A stretch of DNA of 28,224 nt from Candidatus Omnitrophota bacterium (GCA_016190205.1 JACPQZ010000002.1:1-28224); one strand, 5' to 3'. Positions 1-10,509 are shown, numbered from the stretch's first letter. Made by a program: numbers and translations. Notes: a model not told the origin generated them from the letters alone.

Positions 1-5
1 ATGGG

Positions 6-15
6 ATCACCTCCT
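6..15 (-). promoter_or_regulatory. Strong ribosome binding site for a gene starting at the left edge
   Basis: The minus strand reads AGGAGGTGAT, then CCC, then AT at the window's last two bases. If the next base outside is G, this is an ATG seven bases after the GGAGG core. The match to the 16S anti-Shine-Dalgarno sequence is nearly complete. The gene itself lies outside the window, so its product is unknown. The promoter at 147-174 points the same way, which supports this reading. Confidence 0.6.
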
Positions 16-17
16 AT

Positions 18-46
18 CTGTGGTAAATAATATACCACAGGTGGTA
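18..46. promoter_or_regulatory. Palindromic operator-like site with three GTGGTA half-sites
   Basis: Positions 18-25 (CTGTGGTA) and 33-40 (TACCACAG) form a perfect 8-bp inverted repeat with a 7-base AT spacer. A third half-site GTGGTA follows at 41-46, so 33-46 is a second, tighter palindrome (TACCAC, AG, GTGGTA). The site lies just upstream of the strong ribosome binding site of the gene leaving the left edge. It could be a repressor operator or an mRNA hairpin in the leader. I cannot name the regulator. Confidence 0.5.
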
Positions 47-146
47 AAAAATAAACCCCATAATGTTAAATTTATATCTCTTTTAAATAGAGGTAGTTGT
101 GTCAATTTTATAATTTTACTCACTGGCATTAGTAGTTCTACTCATA

Positions 147-174
147 ATGATAACGCACGAAATTCTTTTGTCAA
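147..174 (-). promoter_or_regulatory. Sigma-70-type promoter for the gene beyond the left edge
   Basis: On the minus strand TTGACA (174-169) is followed after 16 bases by TATCAT (152-147), one mismatch from the -10 consensus. Transcription would start near 140 and give a leader of about 140 bases that contains the palindrome at 18-46. A second TTGACA at 105-100 has no good -10 at a normal distance. The surrounding 190 bases are clearly more AT-rich than the genes and contain no credible coding frame. Confidence 0.5.
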
Positions 175-192
175 TCTATCCTTACGGATAAC

Positions 193-1857
193 CTAACTCC
201 CCGACCGCTGGCCCTTGAGCGCGCCGCTGGCGGCGGCTAAAAGGAAGAGGGTGAGGCCGAGGAGTATGACGGCGACGAGGCCGATGGGGTCGCGGGGGGC
301 GTGGCCGGTGGTGAGGCCCTGAAGGGCGGGTCGGATCATGAGCCAGAGTGAGGTGACCGTTACCGCCAGCATGAAAAGCATGGGGGCCGCCGTCACCCAC
401 CAGGGTTTCTTCGAGCGCCACAGCCACAGGGAGATCGCCATCAGCGTGAGGGCCGCGAGGAGCTGGTTCGAGGTGCCGAAGAGGGTCCAGAAAGCCTTCC
501 AGGCCGGCAGGCGGTTTCCAAGGGCGTCCGTTACGGTCATCGAAACGCACAGAAAAGGGATAACGAGAGAAAGCGCGGTGGCGGCGTAGCGGCCGCGCGC
601 GCCCTTTAAGCCCAGGAGCTCCTGCAGGATCTGCCGGGCGAGCCGCGTAGCGACGTCTAAAGTGTCGTAAATAAACGTGGTGAAGGCCAAGAGCACGAAG
701 GAGCGCGCCCAGTCGCGGGAGATCCCGAGCCGCTGAACAAGCGTTGCGAGCCCTTCAGCAAAGACGCGGTCCGGGGAGCCCTGGGCGAGTGCGTCGGACT
801 TTGCGAGCATCATGACCGTCGAAAGCGCGAGGACTGCGACGAGACCTTCCAGGAGCATCCCGCCATAGCCCACGGCGCGGCAGTCTTTTTCGTTGCCGAT
901 CTGCTTGGAGGTGGTGCCCGAACACACGATGCCGTGGAAGCCCGAGCAGGCGCCGCAGGCAACTGTCACGAACAGCACGGGGAAAAGCGGCAGCCCCTTT
1001 TCACTTGTGAAGCCGATGAAGGCCGGGTACTCTGCCCCGCCGGGCTTTAAGATCACCCCCACAAGACCCAGCGCGAGTGTTACATATAGAAAGAACCCGC
1101 CCAAATACCCCCGCGGCTGGAGCAGTAGCCACACCGGAATGACGGACGCAATGAAGCAGTACCCCATGAGGAACAAGTTCCAGACCTGCTTCGGCTCAAG
1201 GGGTCCCAGGGCCGGCGCGCTCACGGGAAGCCAGCGCCCCCCCATGACGCACAGGAAAACGATTGGGAGGAAAATGGCCGTCGCCTTCCCAAGCGGGAGT
1301 TTCCATTTATAAAGCGCGACGCCCATCAAAAGGCCCGTCAAAAGATACATGAGAGATGATGACGCCACCCCGCCCCCCAGCTCCGGGTCCGTGAAAGACT
1401 GCGAGGTGATGTCGGCGAAGGCCGTGATGACGTACATGAGGGAGAGCCAAACGAAAATGAGGAAAGCGACGTGCCCCTTGCGCCCCAAGTAGCGGTGCAT
1501 GATCTCCACGATAGACGTTGCCCCGTGTCTTACCGAGCCCACCAGGCTTGAAAAATCGTGCACGGCCCCGAAGAAAACAGCGCCTATCACCACCCACAGG
1601 AGAACGGGCAGCCACCCGAAGGCCAGGCCCGCCACGATGGGGCCCACGATGGGCCCGGCGGCCGAGATGGCCGAGAAGTGCTGGGCCAGGAGAAACCCGC
1701 GAGAGGTGGGAGTAAAATCCACGCCGTCATTAATCTCAGCCGCAGGGGTGCGGCGCGTGGGGCTTAAATCCATCCGCCGGCTTAAGAAACCGCCGTAGAC
1801 AAAATACGCGCCGAGAAATATGGCGCCCACAAGGAGTATGAGAACCGGGAAACTCAA
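193..1857 (-). CDS. cstA: CstA-family peptide/pyruvate carrier
   Basis: This 554-residue multi-pass membrane protein belongs to the CstA/BtsT family, proton-coupled carriers for pyruvate or peptides known as carbon starvation proteins. The N-terminal hydrophobic helix, the segment HFSAISAAGPIVGP near residue 60, the EIMHRYLG segment and SGTTSKQIGNEKD near residue 315 are family hallmarks. It is shorter than the about 700-residue E. coli CstA, as many short family members are. The start is a TTG preceded by GGAG at good spacing; no in-frame ATG fits better. It is the last gene of the minus-strand run, 29 bases after the TPR gene, so it is probably co-transcribed with it. The transported substrate cannot be read from the sequence. 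Confidence 0.92.
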   Translation of the reverse strand: MSFPVLILLVGAIFLGAYFVYGGFLSRRMDLSPTRRTPAAEINDGVDFTPTSRGFLLAQHFSAISAAGPIVGPIVAGLAFGWLPVLLWVVIGAVFFGAVHDFSSLVGSVRHGATSIVEIMHRYLGRKGHVAFLIFVWLSLMYVITAFADITSQSFTDPELGGGVASSSLMYLLTGLLMGVALYKWKLPLGKATAIFLPIVFLCVMGGRWLPVSAPALGPLEPKQVWNLFLMGYCFIASVIPVWLLLQPRGYLGGFFLYVTLALGLVGVILKPGGAEYPAFIGFTSEKGLPLFPVLFVTVACGACSGFHGIVCSGTTSKQIGNEKDCRAVGYGGMLLEGLVAVLALSTVMMLAKSDALAQGSPDRVFAEGLATLVQRLGISRDWARSFVLLAFTTFIYDTLDVATRLARQILQELLGLKGARGRYAATALSLVIPFLCVSMTVTDALGNRLPAWKAFWTLFGTSNQLLAALTLMAISLWLWRSKKPWWVTAAPMLFMLAVTVTSLWLMIRPALQGLTTGHAPRDPIGLVAVILLGLTLFLLAAASGALKGQRSGS

Positions 1858-1886
1858 ACAGCGCTCTCCGCTTTAAACATACGGGT

Positions 1887-2441
1887 TCATTCGCCTTTGC
1901 CCTTTACCTGGTTTTCCACGATCTGACTATAATCAGTGACGCCGGATTCCATCTGCCGGATAAAATCCTGCGCCGCGGGTATGCGGCCCGCTTCGTCCGG
2001 GTCGTCGGGACTGGCCACCTCCAGATACCTCTTAAACATGGCGACGGACTCGTCCGGTCTGCCCTGGCGGCAAAAGTTGTAGGCGATCCAATAATACGGC
2101 TCGGGGCGAGCCGGCTCGATTTCAATGACCTTGCGGAAGTACCCCTCGGAATCTTCCATGTTCAAATAGGCTAGCCGCAGCCATGCGTCGGCCAGCTGTG
2201 GATCGCTTCGCACGGCTTCCTCCAACGCCGCCTGCGCTTTCTCCTGGCCGCCCTCGCTCAGGTAGTACTGCCCCAGCGCAAGCCATGCCCTCCCATCCCC
2301 CGCCCCCATTTGAGTTTTGAAGTATGCCAGCATGTCACGATCCTGCGCGTTCCACTCCTCCCCGGCGCACGCAGCGGGGTTGACCATATGCAGGAAGAGC
2401 GCGGACACGCCGATCATTTTTAAGATGGGAAGTTTATACAT
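1887..2441 (-). CDS. Exported TPR-repeat protein
   Basis: This 184-residue protein begins with a short charged stretch and a hydrophobic helix ending in NPAACAGE, a plausible signal peptide. Cleavage could be after ACA; the cysteine is not in a canonical lipobox. The remainder consists of about three tetratricopeptide repeats: AWLALGQYYLSEGGQEKAQAAL near residue 53, ADAWLRLAYLNMEDSEGYF near 85, and PYYWIAYNFCRQGRPDESVA near 114. TPR proteins act as protein-binding scaffolds, here probably in the periplasm. The partner is unknown. The gene sits between the zinc-ribbon gene and cstA, and the ribosome binding site is weak. Confidence 0.75.
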   Translation of the reverse strand: MYKLPILKMIGVSALFLHMVNPAACAGEEWNAQDRDMLAYFKTQMGAGDGRAWLALGQYYLSEGGQEKAQAALEEAVRSDPQLADAWLRLAYLNMEDSEGYFRKVIEIEPARPEPYYWIAYNFCRQGRPDESVAMFKRYLEVASPDDPDEAGRIPAAQDFIRQMESGVTDYSQIVENQVKGKGE

Positions 2442-2452
2442 GGTATTTGCCC

Positions 2453-2518
2453 GGGGGACACTGCGACAACGGCACCGGCGTAGCTGGTACCGAAAAGGTA
2501 CCGAAAAATTGTCTCGCT
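2453..2518. repeat. Degenerate REP-like element with an 11-bp tandem duplication
   Basis: The 81-base gap between the TPR gene and the zinc-ribbon gene begins with GGGGGACAC and then GGCACCGG. It then carries GGTACCGAAAA twice in tandem (2486-2507) and ends near TTGTCTC. The ends resemble the arms of the clearer palindrome at 8308-8357 (GGGGACAC, GTACCG), but the pairing is much poorer. I call it a possible decayed REP pair. Confidence 0.3.
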
Positions 2519-2522
2519 GGAG

Positions 2523-2801
2523 CTACAAAAGCCAAGTCAGAACGCCCGCCAGGGCCAGGAGCGCCCCGGCGACAGCGATGATGCGAAAGGGATAGCGGCC
2601 CATGCTCGACAAAAAGCCCGCCGCGACCGGCACGTGCCGCCCGCAAAAAAGGCAGCGCACGGCCTCCTCGGGGATCTCGTTCTGGCAGGACGGACAGCGT
2701 TTCTTCCCTTGAGCCGGCTCGGAATAGTCGTCACGGAACCGGCGCGGGATGTCGGCTTCCGACCACTCGGGGACTTCGCCCTCGCGCTCTTCGACGCTCA
2801 T
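2523..2801 (-). CDS. Small zinc-ribbon protein with a C-terminal membrane anchor
   Basis: This 92-residue protein has an acidic N-terminus, then a four-cysteine zinc ribbon (CPSCQNEI, then CLFCGRHV) near residues 36-56, and one C-terminal hydrophobic helix (RIIAVAGALLALAGVLTWLL). This is the form of tail-anchored zinc-ribbon proteins of unknown role that are common in bacteria. The ribbon would face the cytoplasm if the tail inserts C-terminus out. It lies between kdsD and the TPR gene. I do not recognise a specific family. Confidence 0.7.
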   Translation of the reverse strand: MSVEEREGEVPEWSEADIPRRFRDDYSEPAQGKKRCPSCQNEIPEEAVRCLFCGRHVPVAAGFLSSMGRYPFRIIAVAGALLALAGVLTWLL

Positions 2802-2843
2802 CTTTTCAGTTGTCTGACCGAAGGCTATGTTAATTTAGAAAAT

Positions 2844-2885
2844 CAGCCATCGGCTGACAGCTGAAAGCTGAAGGCCGAAAGCTAA
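2844..2885. repeat. Heptamer array, AGCTGAA family, beside a small hairpin
   Basis: Four 7-bp units lie at 2858-2885: CAGCTGA, AAGCTGA, AGGCCGA, AAGCTAA. Directly beside them is the hairpin TCAGCC-ATC-GGCTGA (2843-2857). The array occupies the gap between the kdsD stop and the zinc-ribbon gene start. Confidence 0.6.
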
Positions 2886-2895
2886 CAAGTATATC

Positions 2896-3860
2896 TCACA
2901 AAAACAGCCCGGCCTTCAAAAGGTCCTGGATGTCTACCATGCCGACGGGGCGGCCGGTTTTGTCGACGACGGGGATCTCGTCGATGCGGCGCTTGTTGAG
3001 GAGCCCCAAGGCCTCGACGGCGAGGCGCCCGGAGCGGACGGTGATGGGCCTTTTGGTCATCACGTTTTTAAGAAGCAGGGATTGGGCGGAGATATTTCCG
3101 TCCATCTCGAGGTGACGTCTTAAGTCGCCGTCGGTAAAAATCCCGACGAGGCGGCCCGTGCGATTGACGATGCTGGCCGCCCCGGCGCGGGCCTTCGTAA
3201 TTGTAAGGAGTGCTTCCTTGACGGAGCGCTCCTCGCGCACTATCGGGTGCGCGGCCCCACGCCGCATCACGTCATCTACAGTTAGCGTAAGCCTTTTCCC
3301 AAGCTGGCCCCCCGGGTGATAGAAGGCAAAGTCCTTGACCTTAAACCCGCGTTTTTCCTGCAAGACCACCGCGAGGGCGTCTCCCATGGCAAGTGTCGCA
3401 ACCGTGCTCGCCGTGGGGGCAAGCCCTAAGGGGCAGGCCTCTTTCTTGACTCCCACGTCCAAAACCACGTCGGCGTGACGCGCGAGGGTGGACTTGAGTC
3501 CCCCCGTAAAGGCAATGACCTGCGCCCCGAGGCGCTTGATTTTGGGAAGGAGCCTTACCACCTCTTCGGTCTCGCCGCTATTGGAAATCGCAATGACCAC
3601 GTCATCGGCGGTCACCATGCCTAAGTCTCCGTGACCCGCTTCGGCCGGGTGCATGAAAAAGCTGGGGGTGCCGGTGGAGGCTAAGGTCGCCGAAATTTTC
3701 TTTCCGATGAGTCCGGGCTTTCCGATACCCGTCACGATCACCTTTCCCCTGCATTTAAAAATAAGGTTTACCGCGCGCTCAAAACGCGCGTCCACACGCC
3801 GGATGAGCGAGCGGACCGCGTCTGCTTCAACCCGGAGCACCTCGCGCGCGCGCTTTAAAC

Positions 3861-3864
<4 letters not shown>
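2896..3864 (-). CDS. kdsD: Arabinose-5-phosphate isomerase
   Basis: KdsD interconverts ribulose 5-phosphate and arabinose 5-phosphate, the first step to Kdo. Its 322 residues match the family length. The N-terminal SIS sugar-isomerase domain (to about residue 190) carries TGIGKPGLIGKK, HPAEAGHGDLGM, ISNSGETEE and KEACPLGLAPTAST, all close to E. coli KdsD. Two CBS domains follow from about residue 205. Its start overlaps the kdsA stop by four bases (ATGA), so the two are translationally coupled. kdsA, kdsB and pyrG lie directly upstream and together complete CMP-Kdo synthesis. Confidence 0.96.
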
Positions 3865-6444
<2,580 letters not shown>

Positions 6445-6447
<3 letters not shown>

Positions 6448-7209
6448 TAGCTGTGAACTCTGCTGCGTACTGCGTGACGATTTGGCCATTAGGTTTCTAA
6501 CCTTCTCGAGATCCTCCGGGGTATCGACCCCGATCGAGTCGTGCTCGGCCTCGATCACCTTGATTCGGACGCCGTGCTCGAGGGCGCGCAGTTGCTCAAG
6601 ACGCTCCCGCCGCTCCGAGTCGGTTACCTGCCATTTCGAAAAGCGGAGCAAAAATTCACGCCCGTATCCATAGATTCCTAAATGCTTGTAAGGTTTGTCG
6701 CTGGTCGCTGGTCGCTGGTCGCTGGCATCCAATATCCGCGCAAAGCGCGTGGCATAGCCCTGTTTGTCTGTGAATACCTTTACGCAGTTCGGATCGTTAA
6801 GAGTGGCCTCATCGCGGATCCGGACCTTGGCGGTGGCCATCTCGAGAGCGGGGTCCTTCTCAAAAAGCTCCGCCAGGCGGTCAATGAGGCCGGGGTCCAT
6901 CAGGGGTTCGTCCCCCTGCAGGTTGATGACAACGTCGGCTTGCCGCCGACCGAGGACCTCGGCAATCCGGTCGGTTCCGCTTGCGTGGTCCGCCCGCGTC
7001 ATCTCCACACAGACTCCATTTTCGTTTCCTTTAAAAACAGCCGCGATGCGCCTATCATCCGTCGCGACTACCACCCCGGAAATGCGCCGCGCCTTTTGGG
7101 CCCGCTCCACCACATGCCGGATGAGGGGCTTTCCGGCCAGATCCGCCAGGGGCTTGCCCGGAAAGCGCGTCGAGCCGTAGCGCACGGGGATCACACAAAT
7201 TATCTTCAC
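6445..7209 (-). CDS. kdsB: CMP-Kdo synthetase (3-deoxy-manno-octulosonate cytidylyltransferase)
   Basis: KdsB activates Kdo with CTP to CMP-Kdo. The N-terminus IPVRYGSTRFPGKPLADL is the family nucleotide-binding signature; QGDEPLMDP, GIYGYG and EHDSIGVDTPEDLEKV also match. I start at the GTG at 7209, placed exactly before the conserved N-terminus (KIICVIPVRY) and preceded by GGGGA; the upstream frame is repeat-coded. The protein then has 254 residues, the normal length. Residues about 162-171 are encoded by four TCGCTGG heptamers and lie where relatives have an IP(W/Y)xR segment before the conserved YKHLGIYGY, so this loop appears replaced. The enzyme may still work, but that is uncertain. 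Confidence 0.92.
6698..6725. repeat. Heptamer array inside kdsB, four exact TCGCTGG units
   Basis: Four perfect copies lie within the kdsB reading frame and translate to about SDQRPATSD. The frame is kept on both sides. The same unit occurs at 11548-11599. Confidence 0.9.
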
Positions 7210-7225
7210 AAAAATATCCCCGCCC

Positions 7226-7253
7226 GGGAAGCGGGATGCGGGAAGCGGGATGC
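7226..7253. repeat. Heptamer array, alternating GGGAAGC and GGGATGC
   Basis: Four units alternate GGGAAGC, GGGATGC, GGGAAGC, GGGATGC in the 69-base gap between rfaE1 and the kdsB start. They have the same orientation as the array at 6355-6382, so kdsB is bracketed by direct repeats. Confidence 0.85.
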
Positions 7254-7278
7254 GCAAAAAACCACGCTCGAGCGCATC

Positions 7279-8259
7279 TTAAGACCGGTCCAAAGCCTTC
7301 GTAAGCTCGGCGGGAGTCACGACAGCCACGCCCACCTTGCCCACCACAATTCCCGCCGCCGTGTTGGCAATCACGGCCGCCTGGCTAAATGACGCGCCGC
7401 AGGCAAGTCCCAAGGTAAACACGCCCACAACGGTATCCCCCGCCCCGGACACGTCATACACCTCGCGAGCCTGTGTGGGGATGTGCCGCACGGCCCCTCC
7501 CCGCTCAAAAAGGCTCATTCCCTGCTCGCCCCGCGTGATGAGCACCGCCTTAAGATCCAGCTTCTTTAAAAGCTCGCGGCCGGCCTTAAGCAGGGTCTTC
7601 ATGTCCGTAATCTTAAAACCCGCCATCGTTTCCGCCTCGTGCTGATTGGGCGTGACGACATGCGCTCCCCGGTAAAATTCAAAATGGTCTTCCTTGGGGT
7701 CCACCGTGATGATGAGCTTGCGCCGGCGGGCGAGAGTGACCACCTCGCGAATGAGCTCGGGATCCACGACCCCCTTGCCATAATCCTCGATAATGAGGCA
7801 GTCGACAGACGCAATCTTCCTCCGGACTTCGTCCAGGAGGGCGCGGCGGATACCCCCATTCACCCGGCTATTGCTCTCTTCGTCAATCCGGACAACCTGC
7901 TGTTGGTGCGCGATCACCCGGGTCTTGAGCGTAGTCGGCCGCGAGGGGTCCTCTACCATGGAACCCGTCTCGATGCCCTTAGCTTTGAGAAGTTCCTTAA
8001 GTTGCACAGCCCGCTCGTCTTTCCCGATCACCCCGCAGGGAATGGGGCGGGCGCCCAAGGCACGGATATTATGGCTTACGTTGAGGGCCCCGCCCGGCAT
8101 AAATGAGCGCGAGCGCACCCAGACCACGGGGACCGGTGCCTCTGGCGAGATGCGGGTCACCTGACCCCACACAAACTCGTCCAAAATCAGATCCCCGATC
8201 ACCAGAACCCGAATCTTTTTAAACTTGGGGATGAATGACTTTAGGTGTGAGAAGCTCAT
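7279..8259 (-). CDS. rfaE1: D-glycero-beta-D-manno-heptose-7-phosphate kinase (RfaE domain I)
   Basis: This PfkB-family sugar kinase adds the 1-phosphate in ADP-heptose synthesis. Its 326 residues cover only domain I of the bifunctional HldE; the adenylyltransferase domain is not fused and is not in this window. VLVIGDLILDEFVWG, RISPEAPVPV, PGGALNVSHNI, VTVDPK-type residues and the catalytic VSGAGDTV block near the C-terminal third identify the family. ATG at 8259 has AGG five bases upstream. It is followed by kdsB and preceded by a run of GT9 heptosyltransferases, so precursor synthesis and use are encoded together. Confidence 0.93.
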   Translation of the reverse strand: MSFSHLKSFIPKFKKIRVLVIGDLILDEFVWGQVTRISPEAPVPVVWVRSRSFMPGGALNVSHNIRALGARPIPCGVIGKDERAVQLKELLKAKGIETGSMVEDPSRPTTLKTRVIAHQQQVVRIDEESNSRVNGGIRRALLDEVRRKIASVDCLIIEDYGKGVVDPELIREVVTLARRRKLIITVDPKEDHFEFYRGAHVVTPNQHEAETMAGFKITDMKTLLKAGRELLKKLDLKAVLITRGEQGMSLFERGGAVRHIPTQAREVYDVSGAGDTVVGVFTLGLACGASFSQAAVIANTAAGIVVGKVGVAVVTPAELTKALDRS

Positions 8260-8270
8260 CTAACCTGTTA

Positions 8271-8299
8271 AGTGTAGCATGGTTATGAAAAATTTTCAA
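8271..8299 (-). promoter_or_regulatory. Possible promoter in front of rfaE1
   Basis: TTGAAA (8299-8294) and TACACT (8276-8271) are separated by 17 bases on the minus strand. The predicted start would leave a leader of only about five bases before the rfaE1 ATG, so the ribosome binding site would be partly lost. I therefore rate it low, although the gap of about 100 bases here is one of the few breaks in the envelope cluster. Confidence 0.3.
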
Positions 8300-8307
8300 C
8301 TTTCTAT

Positions 8308-8357
8308 GGGGACACGTACCGCTAAGGAACGGCATTTAGACACCGGTACATGTCCCC
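8308..8357. repeat. REPIN-like palindrome between the first GT9 gene and rfaE1
   Basis: The arms GGGGACACGTACCG (8308-8321) and CGGTACATGTCCCC (8344-8357) pair with one mismatch around a 22-base loop. The right arm ends on the base before the heptosyltransferase stop codon. This form resembles the GGGGACA-type REP sequences served elsewhere by REP-associated tyrosine transposases; no such transposase is in the window. It may also act as an mRNA 3' stabiliser or weak terminator. Confidence 0.7.
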
Positions 8358-9464
8358 TTAATCGCCCAGCCGCCGCTTAAGGAGAGGCCGCGCCTCCCGC
8401 GCCACGCTCTCCGGATTAAGCTCAACCAAGCACGCCTTCTCATAACGGCAGGGAGGAAATGTAGGGTGTTTGTAGCAGGGCCGGCAGGAGACAGGATTTG
8501 TAAATACGAAATGATCCCTGTCCTTGGTGTACGGGCCGTACACCCGCTCGTCTACGGGGCCGAAGAAACTCACTGTGCTGATTCCCTGACTTACCGCGAC
8601 ATGGAGGGGCCCCCCGTCGTTACACACGACCAGGCGGCAATAGCTCATGAGCGCCGAAAAGGCCCCAAGGTCGAGCCCGGTCGACACAACTGGTTTCGCC
8701 TTCATCGCCTGGGCGGCGCGCTCCACAATAGGACGGTCCTTCTCATCCCCCGTGATAATGATCTGCGCGCCGTATCCCTCGACCAATAGGTCGGCCAGCC
8801 GCGCGAACGATTCAGCGGGCCACTGCTTATACCAGGCGTTCGCCCCCCAGCTCGCCCCCCCGCCGGGGATCATGAGCACGAGCTTCTGATCCTGATCGAG
8901 CCCCTCTTTTCTTAAGAATTCCTCCGCGCGCCTTAAGCCCTCCTTCGATAGATAAAGTTTGAGCTCACCGTCCTGCTCTTCAACGGCGTCTGGATCGAGC
9001 CCGAGAAATTTTCCCAGCTCCAGGTAATAGCTGGCCACGGGCTTTGTGTGAAAACCCTTTAAACGAACCTTTTTATTTAAAAAGCGCCCCCTCCCCTTCA
9101 TGTTAAACCCGATCCTTTTCTTGATCCCTAAAAGAAAAAGCGCGATCGCGGAATATTCGGCGCCCAGTGAGAAATCAATCAGCGTATTGAAGCGCTGGCG
9201 CCTCAAGGTCATTATTAAATTAAGGAAATAGCGAAACGCCTTCCACCAGGGCAGGGAACGGTAACGGTCCTTGTCATACACAAAGATCTCGCTGATGCAG
9301 GGATTGTCGCGGACGACCTCGGCGGTCCTGGAGCCCACCAGCATGCCGATGAAAGCGCCCGGGTACTTGTCCCGCAGGGCCTGGATAAGAGGGGTCGTGA
9401 AGAGGACGTCGCCTATGCCGTAGGGATTGACGACCAGTATACGGGGAGTTGAGTTTTCAGACAT
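8358..9464 (-). CDS. GT9 glycosyltransferase, ADP-heptose:LPS heptosyltransferase type (copy 1)
   Basis: GT9 enzymes move heptose from ADP-heptose to the lipopolysaccharide core at the inner membrane's cytoplasmic face. The 368 residues begin RILVVNPYGIGDVLFTTPLI, the family's N-terminal Rossmann motif. They keep the acceptor-binding block VVCNDGGPLHVAVSQG and FFGPVDERVYGP in the C-terminal half. Near the end is a cysteine motif (CRPCYKHPTFPPCRYEKACL), common in WaaF-like members. Its start overlaps the stop of copy 2 by eight bases. The exact acceptor cannot be assigned. Confidence 0.9.
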   Translation of the reverse strand: MSENSTPRILVVNPYGIGDVLFTTPLIQALRDKYPGAFIGMLVGSRTAEVVRDNPCISEIFVYDKDRYRSLPWWKAFRYFLNLIMTLRRQRFNTLIDFSLGAEYSAIALFLLGIKKRIGFNMKGRGRFLNKKVRLKGFHTKPVASYYLELGKFLGLDPDAVEEQDGELKLYLSKEGLRRAEEFLRKEGLDQDQKLVLMIPGGGASWGANAWYKQWPAESFARLADLLVEGYGAQIIITGDEKDRPIVERAAQAMKAKPVVSTGLDLGAFSALMSYCRLVVCNDGGPLHVAVSQGISTVSFFGPVDERVYGPYTKDRDHFVFTNPVSCRPCYKHPTFPPCRYEKACLVELNPESVAREARPLLKRRLGD

Positions 9465-10509
9465 GTTTTGCCATGAGTCTATTGCATGCCTCCATGACTT
9501 CGTCCACCGTGAGCCGCTCGAGGCACTCCAAATGGATGGGACAGGGGTCGGGGATGCAGGGTTTACACCCAGGATCGTTTTGCAAAATGATATCTCTTTC
9601 CCCCACGGGGCCCCAGCGGACTTTGCTCAAGCCGGGCTGGGTCCTGCCAAAGATGGCGACGACCGGAGTGCCCACAGCGCCCGCGATGTGGACGGGGCCT
9701 GAGTCATTCGAAACGAGAAAGGATGAGCGTTTGAGCAGCGCGCCGAGCTCACGCAGATTGAGCCTGCCTCCCCAATCCAGCGCCCGCTCGCCCGCTTCAC
9801 GGGCGATCGCCTGCGTAAGATGCCGGCCCGAGGGGCCTGCGATGAGGACGAGTCTGCGCCTCACCCCTCCTTCCGCCAAAAGCCTCATGCACAGGACGAC
9901 ATATTTGGAGAGCGGCCAGCGCTTGGAGACGTGGCTCGCGTCCGGGTGGACCGCGATGAGCTCTTCCCCGGCGATGCCCGCCTCGGCGAGCCTGCGTGTC
10001 ATAGCCTCATCCTCCGCGGGGTCCACAATCCAGACGAGCTCTCTCGAACTCCGGTCAACACCTAAGAGCCTCACCAGATCAAAATTGTAATCCACCTCGT
10101 GCTTTTTCCCTTCGGGCTTCGCATAGGAGAGGCGATGAGTCAAGAGCCGGCCGAGCCTGCGCGCGTACCCTATCCGCCTGGGGATTCCGGCAAGCACGGC
10201 AAGCCACACGGCGCGGTTTGTGGTGTGGAGTATGAGGGCCGTGTCAAAACCCTTTCGTCTTAATTCCAGGCCGAAGCGCAGGGTCCCCCGCCAGGACCGC
10301 TCGGCACCGGTCTTATCGTATACGATGAGTTCGTCGATATGGGGGTTGTGATACAAGACTTCTTTCGTAGCGGGCCCCGTGAGAAATGCGATGTGGGCCT
10401 GCGGCAGTTCCTCGCGCAGAACTTTAAGCACGGGGGTGGACAGCACCACGTCTCCGATGCGGTCGGTTCGAACCACCAAAATACGTTTGATATCGTCTGG
10501 ACGCGCCAT
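9457..10509 (-). CDS. GT9 glycosyltransferase, heptosyltransferase type (copy 2)
   Basis: This 350-residue GT9 protein starts RILVVRTDRIGDVVLSTPVL and has the C-terminal FLVSNDSGPVHIAGAVGTPV and AIFGRTQPGLS blocks of ADP-heptose:LPS heptosyltransferases. A cysteine cluster (CKPCIPDPCPIHLECL) lies near residue 320. It lies between copies 1 and 3 in one operon, with a 15-base gap to copy 3 and an 8-base overlap with copy 1. It probably adds a core sugar; which one is unknown. Confidence 0.9.
   Translation of the reverse strand: MARPDDIKRILVVRTDRIGDVVLSTPVLKVLREELPQAHIAFLTGPATKEVLYHNPHIDELIVYDKTGAERSWRGTLRFGLELRRKGFDTALILHTTNRAVWLAVLAGIPRRIGYARRLGRLLTHRLSYAKPEGKKHEVDYNFDLVRLLGVDRSSRELVWIVDPAEDEAMTRRLAEAGIAGEELIAVHPDASHVSKRWPLSKYVVLCMRLLAEGGVRRRLVLIAGPSGRHLTQAIAREAGERALDWGGRLNLRELGALLKRSSFLVSNDSGPVHIAGAVGTPVVAIFGRTQPGLSKVRWGPVGERDIILQNDPGCKPCIPDPCPIHLECLERLTVDEVMEACNRLMAKHV

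Noticed and set aside
1-17. 3' end of a 16S rRNA gene on the plus strand (GGATCACCTCCT)
   Set aside because: The bases just before (ATG) do not fit the usual 16S end (GCT), and no rRNA spacer, tRNA or 23S sequence follows. The complement is a perfect ribosome binding site with a promoter in the same direction, which explains it better.
177-190. Intrinsic terminator after cstA (TATCC-TTAC-GGATA)
   Set aside because: The stem is only five base pairs and no T-run follows on the minus strand.
2486-2507. Another member of the heptamer array class
   Set aside because: The tandem unit is 11 bp (GGTACCGAAAA twice), not 7, so I list it with the REP-like element instead.
7210-7257. KdsB starting at the upstream in-frame start near 7257
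   Set aside because: The added residues are repeat-coded (GGGAAGC family); the conserved N-terminus begins at the GTG at 7209.
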